Assembly: GCA_964522305.1 (NCBI GenBank)
Contig: CAZFVM010000036.1
Span: 1-11,956, forward strand
DNA: 11,956 nucleotides
Direction: 5' to 3'
DNA from: UBA1049 sp964522305
GTDB taxonomy: Bacteria > Bacillota > Clostridia > Oscillospirales > CAG-382
The notes beneath the pieces are model-generated. The model saw only the letters and a program-made list of their open reading frames with translations, made no database searches and was not told where the DNA came from. The translations under genes were made by a program, and so were the position numbers. Below are positions 6,709 through 11,956 of the stretch, piece after piece. How positions within the stretch are numbered: the first letter of the stretch is position 1; every line of letters begins with the position of its first letter.

Positions 6709-6789
6709 CTAACTCCTCTTGTTGTTTGATTTGCCACTGTGATTTACCCTGAGCTGGCCGCAGGAGGCGTTGACATCACCGCCAAGGCT
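6709..6789 (-). pseudogene. rlmN: In-frame C-terminal block of rlmN after the TGA
   Basis: Directly after the TGA at 6790-6792 the same frame encodes 26 residues, SLGGDVNASCGQLR and then a short basic tail, ending in TAG. This matches the conserved RlmN terminus (consensus roughly RxxGxDIxAACGQL). The Cys in ASCGQL (position 331, counting the TGA as 321) is the expected methyl-transferring Cys. The TGA sits where the family usually has a second Arg or Lys after VTVR, one C-to-T change from CGA. The TAG lies two bases before the prpC start, which is how tightly packed operon genes normally meet. No start codon or ribosome binding site serves this segment alone, so it would be made only by readthrough. 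Confidence 0.85.
6713..6719 (-). promoter_or_regulatory. Ribosome binding site of prpC, nested in the rlmN tail
   Basis: On the minus strand AGAGGAG ends six bases before the TTG at 6706 and supports that non-ATG start. It lies within the last codons of the extended rlmN frame, so ribosomes reading to the TAG at 6709 would pass over it. Confidence 0.7.
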
Positions 6790-7752
6790 TCAGCGAACAG
6801 TTACATTTATTTTATACTTTTTTATTACTTGTGTAAATAGGTTTATTTGATTTTTATCGCTGGGCTTGTAATTCCTCTCTTTAATAGGGTTGAGGGGAAT
6901 GAGATTTAGATGACAAAGCATCCCTGAAAGCAGCTCCCCAAGCTCTTCGGCGTCCTTTGCAGAATCGTTGACCTCCGATATCATAATATATTCAAAAGAA
7001 ATTCTGCGACCTGTCTGTTGAATATAATACTTGCAGGACGCGATTAGCTCGGGCAAAGTCCATTTGTTGGCTATGGGCATAAGACTCTTACGCTTGTCGT
7101 CGTCGGCTGCGTGGAGGGATATGGACAGGGTGAGGGGAATACCTTCGTCTGCCAGCTTATATATCTTGTCAACTATACCGCAGGTGGATAAGGAGATATG
7201 TCGCATACCTATATTGTGACCGTCTTTTTGGTTGACGAGCCTAATGAATCTGATAACATTGTCGTAATTGTCGAGGGGTTCACCTATCCCCATCAACACT
7301 AAGTTGGAAATGTTTTGGCCGCTATGTTTTTTTATCTCTGAGATTTGCAGCAGCATCTCGGAGGGAGTAAGGTTGCGCCGGAAACCTTCTTTTGTAGAGG
7401 CGCAGAAAGTGCACCCCATCTTGCAACCTGCTTGGGTAGATACGCACACCGAGTTCCCGTGGTTGTAGCGCATGAGTACGCTCTCTATCACTTCCCCATC
7501 TTCTAAAGAAAACACATATTTGGCGGTGCTGTTGTCCGACGATTCCATTACATCCAGTAATGTCAGCTTCTTTATCTGTGCCACCGACTCAAGTTTTTCT
7601 ATTAGGGTCTTTGGTATGTTTGCCATCTCGGAGAACTCTCTTACTCCGGTGTTTAGCCAACGCCGGATTTGGTCGGCTCTGTAACTTTGTTCGCCGAGGG
7701 TTTGTGTTAATTTTTTTATTTCATCGGGATATAGGCTGAGTATATCTATCAT
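6790..7752 (-). CDS. rlmN: 23S rRNA/tRNA adenine-C2 methyltransferase RlmN, stopped early by an in-frame TGA
   Basis: RlmN is a radical-SAM enzyme that methylates C2 of A2503 in 23S rRNA and A37 of some tRNAs. The 320 residues before the stop include RADQIRRWL (25-33), the CxxxCxxC cluster site (Cys110, Cys114, Cys117), an upstream Cys103, GIGEPL (155-160), SISLHA (210-215) and NLIPLNPIKERNYK (283-296). The product ends at VTVR, just before the family's final block with the methyl-carrying Cys (E. coli Cys355) and GQL. As read, the protein therefore lacks a residue essential for catalysis. The same frame supplies the whole missing block after the TGA (6709-6789), giving 347 positions, the usual family length. 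The gap to rsmB is 23 bases. Either the gene is a very recent pseudogene, the TGA is a sequence error, or it is read through. Confidence 0.93.
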   Translation of the reverse strand: MIDILSLYPDEIKKLTQTLGEQSYRADQIRRWLNTGVREFSEMANIPKTLIEKLESVAQIKKLTLLDVMESSDNSTAKYVFSLEDGEVIESVLMRYNHGNSVCVSTQAGCKMGCTFCASTKEGFRRNLTPSEMLLQISEIKKHSGQNISNLVLMGIGEPLDNYDNVIRFIRLVNQKDGHNIGMRHISLSTCGIVDKIYKLADEGIPLTLSISLHAADDDKRKSLMPIANKWTLPELIASCKYYIQQTGRRISFEYIMISEVNDSAKDAEELGELLSGMLCHLNLIPLNPIKERNYKPSDKNQINLFTQVIKKYKINVTVR

Positions 7753-7775
7753 AAAAGTGCTCCGACTCTAAATAA

Positions 7776-9041
7776 TTAAATGTGGTTTAATAATGCGTAA
7801 TAAAAGCCTTCACCGGTTTTGTCATAGGGCAAAAAAGTCTTGTCGTAGTCTAAGGTAAAGTGAGTATTTGCATCAAGAAAGTCTTGGACAATATCTCGAT
7901 TCTCGGCGTTGTTAATGGTGCAGGTGGAATATAGCAGTTTGCCCCCCTTGGTGACATACTTCGACGATTCTGCCAAAATTTGTCTTTGGGTCAAAATCAG
8001 CTTGTCTATATCCTGTAGCGACTTATATCTAATCTCAGGCTTTGAATTTATAACTCCCAGACCGGAACAAGGTACATCACAAATCACTCTGTCGGCTTTG
8101 TTTTGCAACTCCGGTATCAACATGGTGCTGTCGTGGTGCCGCGGATGAATGATATCTATGCTCAGCCGACGCGCTGTCCGACTGATAAGCCCGAGCTTGT
8201 TTGACTTGTTATCCAAAGAGTGGACGACACCTTGGTTTTGTAGGTCGATTGCCGCTCCGAAGCTTTTGCCGCCGGGGGCAGCGCAGGTGTCTATCACGGT
8301 TTGACCGGCAGTTGCTCCCAATGCAGCTATGGCAAGCTGGGAGCCAAGGCCCTGTATAAAGAAAGTCCCTTCTTTTAGTAACGAAATAACCGTCGAAAAG
8401 CCGGTTGTCACTTCTATAGCGGTCTCTGTAACGGGCGTGCAGGCTACCTCTTCGGACTCGAGCCGATATACTAACTTCGGCAATGTCGTCTTTAGGGTAT
8501 TGACCCTCAAAAACAAGGGAGGTTTTTGTGCAAATGCAGCAAAGATTTCTTCGGTGATATCCCCGTATTGTTGATGGATTAGGTCATATATCTCTTTGTT
8601 TACCGAATGCTTTATGTAGGTAGGTGCGGTTGTCATAAGGTTGTCTACCTTTTCACCGTTACGCCCGATGTTGCGCAAAACAGCATTGATAAACCCGGCA
8701 CGGGACTTGTCTAACACTCTGTTTGCCACTTTGACGGTCTCGTTACAGGCGGCACTGGGGGGCACATCCATATATAGGCTTTGATAAAGTCCAATCCTTA
8801 ACAGTATATGGGTGTCGGGATCCGGATTTTTGGAAATAAAAGAATCTAATATATAGTCAAGTAACAACTTTTTTTCTAATACTCCCATAACCAGAGAGCG
8901 AAGGAAGGCTTGTTGTTGCCGGTCTAAGTTGTAGGTCTTGTCTATATTTGATAAGAGGATGTTGGAGTAGGCGTTTTGCTTAAATACCCTTCCAAGGATA
9001 ACAAAAGCTGCGCCTCGGGGGTCTGCTGACCTGCTATACAT
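7776..9041 (-). CDS. rsmB: 16S rRNA (cytosine-967-C5)-methyltransferase RsmB
   Basis: RsmB (Sun/Fmu) methylates C967 of 16S rRNA with S-adenosylmethionine. The 421-residue length matches the family (E. coli about 429). Residues 1-130 form the NusB-like RNA-binding domain, with the RAGFINAVLR signature at 114-123. The Rossmann-fold methyltransferase follows, with the SAM-binding DTCAAPGGK (251-259), DVPCSGLG (322-329, Cys325) and YSTCTI (371-376, Cys374). These two Cys are the pair that defines RNA m5C methyltransferases, the second being the nucleophile in RsmB. The ATG at 9041 overlaps the end of fmt by 8 bases and has a GGGGAG ribosome binding site inside fmt. Many related genomes have a zinc metallopeptidase gene between fmt and rsmB; here there is none. 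Confidence 0.96.
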   Translation of the reverse strand: MYSRSADPRGAAFVILGRVFKQNAYSNILLSNIDKTYNLDRQQQAFLRSLVMGVLEKKLLLDYILDSFISKNPDPDTHILLRIGLYQSLYMDVPPSAACNETVKVANRVLDKSRAGFINAVLRNIGRNGEKVDNLMTTAPTYIKHSVNKEIYDLIHQQYGDITEEIFAAFAQKPPLFLRVNTLKTTLPKLVYRLESEEVACTPVTETAIEVTTGFSTVISLLKEGTFFIQGLGSQLAIAALGATAGQTVIDTCAAPGGKSFGAAIDLQNQGVVHSLDNKSNKLGLISRTARRLSIDIIHPRHHDSTMLIPELQNKADRVICDVPCSGLGVINSKPEIRYKSLQDIDKLILTQRQILAESSKYVTKGGKLLYSTCTINNAENRDIVQDFLDANTHFTLDYDKTFLPYDKTGEGFYYALLNHI

Positions 9042-9960
9042 TAAAACACTCCCCGATTTCTGCCTTGTTACCCCTCAAAAAGTCACAGGCGGCGACCGTA
9101 CCCTTACCCTCTACGCATAAGACTTTTATTATTATGCTACCCTCGGCACAGGCAACTTCTATACCCTCCTCGCCGGTGGCGACGATAGTGCCGGGGGTTC
9201 CGGTCTTGTCACCAATAACTCCTTCGAGGATTTTTATCCTTCTTTTGCATAGAAAGCCATATGCTCCCGGATAGGGACTCAGTCCGCGGATATGGTTGTA
9301 AACTTGAGTAGCCGGGTCAAAAAAGCTTACTTGTGCCTCTTTTGTGTTTATTTTTTCGGCGTATGTCGCCTTGGAATTATCCTGTTTTTGCCTTGTTGTT
9401 TTGCCTTTTTCTAATAAACGAAGATACTCCACTATCGCTACACCGCCAAGCTTCGCCATCTCGTCGTGGTACTCGCCTGCGGTCATAGTGTGTGGTATAT
9501 CCATCTCTCTTTGGAGTAGTATGTCTCCGGTATCCAGCCCCTCGTCCATATGCATTATGGTAACCCCGCCCCTGGTATGGCCTTCCATAATGGCTCGGTT
9601 AATCGGAGCTGCACCTCTCAAGGCAGGGAGTAATGAGGCGTGGATATTTATGCATCCCATAGCAGGTATATCCAAAACAGTTTTTGGCAGTATCATCCCG
9701 TAAGCGGCGACTATAAAAATGTCGGCTTGAACCGCCTTTAACTCTTCTGCTATCAGGGGGTCTTTAAGGGTCTTGGGGGTTAGTACAGGTATGTCATGGG
9801 ATAAAGCTACTTTCTTTATAGGGCTATGTTCTACTCTGTAGCCTCTTCCCCTTGGCTTGTCCGGTCTGGTCACCACAAGAGCCACTTCCTGCCCGTCACT
9901 TATTAGTGCATTGAGTGCTTCTACTGCAAACTCAGGTGTCCCCATAAAGACAATTCTCAT
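9034..9960 (-). CDS. fmt: Methionyl-tRNA formyltransferase
   Basis: Fmt formylates initiator Met-tRNA using 10-formyl-tetrahydrofolate, and Def later removes the formyl group. The 308-residue protein starts MRIVFMGTPEF, the classic N-terminus. RPDKPRGRG (32-40) is the conserved loop. NIHASLLPALRG (105-116) carries the catalytic Asn105 and His107, and GLDTGD (141-146) carries Asp143. The C-terminal domain ends with the usual FLRG block (294-297). The frame is open upstream to an ATG at 10044 inside def, but the start at 9960 is chosen because it gives the family N-terminus and has a G-rich GGAGG-type ribosome binding site just upstream. The stop TAG overlaps the start region of rsmB by 8 bases, suggesting translational coupling. 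Confidence 0.97.
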   Translation of the reverse strand: MRIVFMGTPEFAVEALNALISDGQEVALVVTRPDKPRGRGYRVEHSPIKKVALSHDIPVLTPKTLKDPLIAEELKAVQADIFIVAAYGMILPKTVLDIPAMGCINIHASLLPALRGAAPINRAIMEGHTRGGVTIMHMDEGLDTGDILLQREMDIPHTMTAGEYHDEMAKLGGVAIVEYLRLLEKGKTTRQKQDNSKATYAEKINTKEAQVSFFDPATQVYNHIRGLSPYPGAYGFLCKRRIKILEGVIGDKTGTPGTIVATGEEGIEVACAEGSIIIKVLCVEGKGTVAACDFLRGNKAEIGECFNV

Positions 9961-9963
9961 AAT

Positions 9964-9973
9964 CCTCCCCCCC
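9964..9973 (-). promoter_or_regulatory. G-rich ribosome binding site of fmt
   Basis: On the minus strand a run of seven G is followed by AGG, three bases before the ATG at 9960. It decides the start in favour of 9960 over the longer open frame beginning inside def. Confidence 0.7.
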
Positions 9974-10000
9974 TTTTCTTTTGTTGTTTTTTTTGGATTG

Positions 10001-10471
10001 TTATTCTTCTTCTTCGGGATCGTTTGCGAACATTTCAGTTGCAAGGTCTGTATACAAAATCCCGTCCAAATGGTCTATTTCGTGGCAAAAAGCCCTTGCA
10101 ATCAATTCTTCGCCTTCGACGGTAATCTCGTTGCCCTCTCTGTCTTGGGCTTTGACCACTACCTTCATCGGCCTCTTAACTGTCCCGTATTTACCCGGAA
10201 CGGAAAGACATGCCTCGTTCCCTTCTTGACAACCGTCTGTAACAACAATCTCGGGGTTTATAAGCTCAATTATTCTTTCGCCGTCATCCACAATGGCAAT
10301 TCTGCGCAGGACTCCGACTTGGGGGGCTGCGAGTCCGATACCGCAGGCATCCTCCATGGTTTCCCGCATGTCATCCAACAAACGGTGTATTCTTTTGTCA
10401 ATGTTTTCTACAGGGCGACTCTTGCGACGCAAAGTCTCATCGCTGTCGTCCAAAATATTTAATAATGCCAT
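10001..10471 (-). CDS. def: Peptide deformylase
   Basis: Def removes the N-formyl group from nascent polypeptides at the ribosome exit and depends on a metal ion. The 156-residue length fits a type 1 enzyme. All three family motifs are visible: GIGLAAPQVG (44-53), EACLS (86-90, metal ligand Cys88) and HEIDH (130-134, two His ligands and catalytic Glu131). Motif 2 is usually EGCLS, so Ala replaces Gly here. The C-terminus is acidic (DPEEEE). The ATG is set by a very strong AAGGAGGT eight bases upstream. It lies between priA and fmt, the usual pairing of deformylase with Met-tRNA formyltransferase, and ends in TAA 40 bases before fmt. Confidence 0.97.
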   Translation of the reverse strand: MALLNILDDSDETLRRKSRPVENIDKRIHRLLDDMRETMEDACGIGLAAPQVGVLRRIAIVDDGERIIELINPEIVVTDGCQEGNEACLSVPGKYGTVKRPMKVVVKAQDREGNEITVEGEELIARAFCHEIDHLDGILYTDLATEMFANDPEEEE

Positions 10472-10479
10472 GATTTGTT

Positions 10480-10487
10480 ACCTCCTT
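10480..10487 (-). promoter_or_regulatory. Strong ribosome binding site of def
   Basis: On the minus strand this reads AAGGAGGT, eight bases before the def ATG, and it fixes the start. Its upstream half is also part of the 3' arm of a small AT-rich hairpin at 10484-10502. Confidence 0.85.
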
Positions 10488-10502
10488 TTTTAAATAAAAA
10501 GG
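10484..10502 (-). other. AT-rich hairpin in the def leader overlapping its ribosome binding site
   Basis: A perfect 7-bp inverted repeat (CCTTTTT / AAAAAGG) with a 5-base loop lies between priA and def. In the mRNA its 3' arm covers the first bases of the def ribosome binding site. Five of the seven pairs are A-U, so stability is low. The structure is seen in the sequence; any regulatory role is inference. Confidence 0.35.
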
Positions 10503-10521
10503 TTACAGCTCTAACTGTTAT

Positions 10522-11956
10522 CTATACTACCGACGGATTAACATCGATGTCAACTCTTATCCCCGTGGGCGCCGAGGTCAATGCTTTGGAATAGACATGG
10601 GCGAAAAAGTCCCGGGTTTGGGGGTTGTCTGCATACTTAATAATGATGCGCTGTCGAAACCTGCCCCCTATCTTGTAAATACCATCCTTGTAGGGCCCGT
10701 ACTTAATTATCTTGATTTGATTGTAGGTTTTGCGGTGGGTCTCGTCAAACTCTGCAGAAAAGCGATTGGCATATTCTACCACGGCGGTTTCTCCGATACC
10801 GGAAAACCCAAACACTGCTATGGAAGAAAAGGGCGGGAAAACCACGGCTTTTCTAAGCAGGATTTCGCTTTTGTAGAATTTTTCGTAATCTTGCTTTGCC
10901 GCAAGCTTTAGGATTTCGTTCTCCGGGTTGTAGGTTTGGAGTACCGCTTTGCCTCTTTGCTTTGCTCTCCCGGCTCTGCCTACAAGCTGGGTTATCAGCG
11001 CGAAGGTGCGTTCTCCCGCTCTGAAGTCGTTCATATATAACATGGTGTCAACGGAAATAACCCCTACCAGGCTCACCTTCGGAAAATCCAAACCCTTGGC
11101 TACCATCTGGGTGCCGAACAATATGTCAGACTCCCCTGCTCCGAAGGAATCGAGCATCTTGTCGTGGGAATACTTGGCGGTTGTGGTGTCGGTGTCCATG
11201 CGAATATATCTTGCATCGGGGAGACGCTCTGATATTTCGTCTTGGAGTTTTTGGGTCCCAAATCCAAAAAATCCTATGTGCTTGCTCCCGCAGGCGGGGC
11301 AAAGCTTGTGGGGTTCTACGGTAAAACCGCAGTAATGGCAGGATAGATGTCCTCTCTTACGCCCGGTCTTTGCATAGGCATGGTAGGTCATGGAGACCGA
11401 ACAATGGGGACAGGAGAAAGCGGTTCCGCAACTTTGACAGGATTGGAAGGAGTTGTAACCTCGACGGTTTACAAACATTATAACCTGTTCTTGACGTTCT
11501 ATGGCTTGTACAGTTTCTAAGGTTAGACGGGTGCCTATCAGTTTGTCGGGAAACACGCTTTCGTCGTTTCTCAAATCCTCTATAATGACCTCGGGGAGCT
11601 TGGTTTTGCCATAGCGCTCGGTGAGTTTTATTAATGTGTAAACCCCTTTTTTTGCTTTGTAAAAACTCTCTATCGAAGGGGTCGCCGAGGACAGCAGCAT
11701 TAGACAATTGTTCTTGTGGCATCTGAACCTTACTATATCTCGGGTGTGGTATCTCGGGGTGGTATCTGACTTATAGGTCGCTTCTTGCTCTTCGTCTATC
11801 GCGATTACGCCGATATTGCTAAGGGGGGCAAAAACCGCACTGCGAGTGCCCATTACGACCTTGATCTTGCCTTCGGTTATTCGTCGGTATGTATCTAAAC
11901 GCTCCCCGATGGAAAGCATAGAATGGATTACCGCAAGTCGGTCGCCGAAGGCTGCC
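10522..11956 (-). CDS. priA: Primosomal protein N' (PriA helicase), C-terminal part; 5' end beyond window
   Basis: PriA is a superfamily 2 DNA helicase that recognises stalled forks and reloads the replisome. The open frame runs off the right edge: codons upstream of the ATG at 11919 continue in frame (AAFGDRLAVIHS) and match PriA sequence, so that ATG is internal and the real start, with Walker A, lies outside. About 477 residues are visible. In visible numbering they hold a motif II variant DEEQ (about 54-57), SSATPS (motif III, about 89-94), NRRGYN (about 163), eight Cys in four CxxC pairs (about 173-222) forming the zinc-binding insertion, GTQMVAKGLDFP (about 281-292) and QLVGRAGRA (motif VI, about 323-331). 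The C-terminus DIDVNP is typical of the family. A TAG stop lies 50 bases before def. Odd points are Gln for His in motif II and a basic insert of about six residues between TYH and CHYC in the zinc region. Identity is near certain. Confidence 0.96.
   Translation of the reverse strand, partial: AAFGDRLAVIHSMLSIGERLDTYRRITEGKIKVVMGTRSAVFAPLSNIGVIAIDEEQEATYKSDTTPRYHTRDIVRFRCHKNNCLMLLSSATPSIESFYKAKKGVYTLIKLTERYGKTKLPEVIIEDLRNDESVFPDKLIGTRLTLETVQAIERQEQVIMFVNRRGYNSFQSCQSCGTAFSCPHCSVSMTYHAYAKTGRKRGHLSCHYCGFTVEPHKLCPACGSKHIGFFGFGTQKLQDEISERLPDARYIRMDTDTTTAKYSHDKMLDSFGAGESDILFGTQMVAKGLDFPKVSLVGVISVDTMLYMNDFRAGERTFALITQLVGRAGRAKQRGKAVLQTYNPENEILKLAAKQDYEKFYKSEILLRKAVVFPPFSSIAVFGFSGIGETAVVEYANRFSAEFDETHRKTYNQIKIIKYGPYKDGIYKIGGRFRQRIIIKYADNPQTRDFFAHVYSKALTSAPTGIRVDIDVNPSVV

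Noticed and set aside
6709..6795. Selenocysteine or a reassigned genetic code as the reason for the TGA in rlmN
   Set aside because: The site aligns with Arg/Lys in the family, not Cys. Only a weak 4-bp GGCG/CGCC hairpin follows. Other genes in the window end in TGA and none contains one internally.
9961..10044. Upstream start for fmt at 10044
   Set aside because: It would add 28 Lys- and Thr-rich residues not found in the family and overlap def; the ribosome binding site supports 9960.
9857..10462. Plus-strand open frame of 201 codons
   Set aside because: It runs antisense across the well-conserved fmt and def genes and the gap between them. It has no family resemblance and is a shadow of their codon pattern.

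Overview
The window reads as a chromosomal housekeeping segment of a Bacillota bacterium, most likely a member of Clostridia (Oscillospirales-like). The grounds are the gene order priA-def-fmt-rsmB-rlmN-prpC-prkC-rsgA, strong AGGAGG-type ribosome binding sites, a PASTA Ser/Thr kinase, and a clostridial-style PssA motif spacing. This assignment is an inference from gene content; no rRNA or other marker is present.

All eleven genes lie on the minus strand and are packed head to tail, so transcription runs from the right end of the window to the left. In transcription order they are: priA (5' end off the window), def, fmt, rsmB, rlmN, prpC, prkC, rsgA, pssA, a XerC/XerD-like tyrosine recombinase, and an acyl-ACP thioesterase. 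Gaps are 50 bases or less, or the genes overlap (fmt/rsmB, and prkC/rsgA through ATGA), except for about 60 bases before the recombinase, where a weak extended -10 promoter may sit. The rlmN to prpC gap is 83 bases if the TGA in rlmN is taken as its end. The operon ends at a small hairpin with a short U-run just after the thioesterase. Positions 1-425 carry no gene but hold a cluster of small hairpins.

The genes join replication restart (PriA), processing of the nascent protein N-terminus (Fmt, Def), rRNA methylation and ribosome maturation (RsmB, RlmN, RsgA) and the growth-sensing kinase/phosphatase pair (PrkC, PrpC). Membrane lipid genes (PssA, thioesterase) and a recombinase follow.

The most striking observation is in rlmN. 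The frame stops at a TGA just before the conserved C-terminal block, but the same frame continues without interruption through that block, including the catalytic Cys, to a TAG two bases before the prpC start. The gene is either freshly broken, mis-sequenced, or read through. The second is a family of hairpins at 131-411 with constant flanks and paired changes in both stem arms. I see no CRISPR array, transposon, phage, toxin-antitoxin or defence system here.
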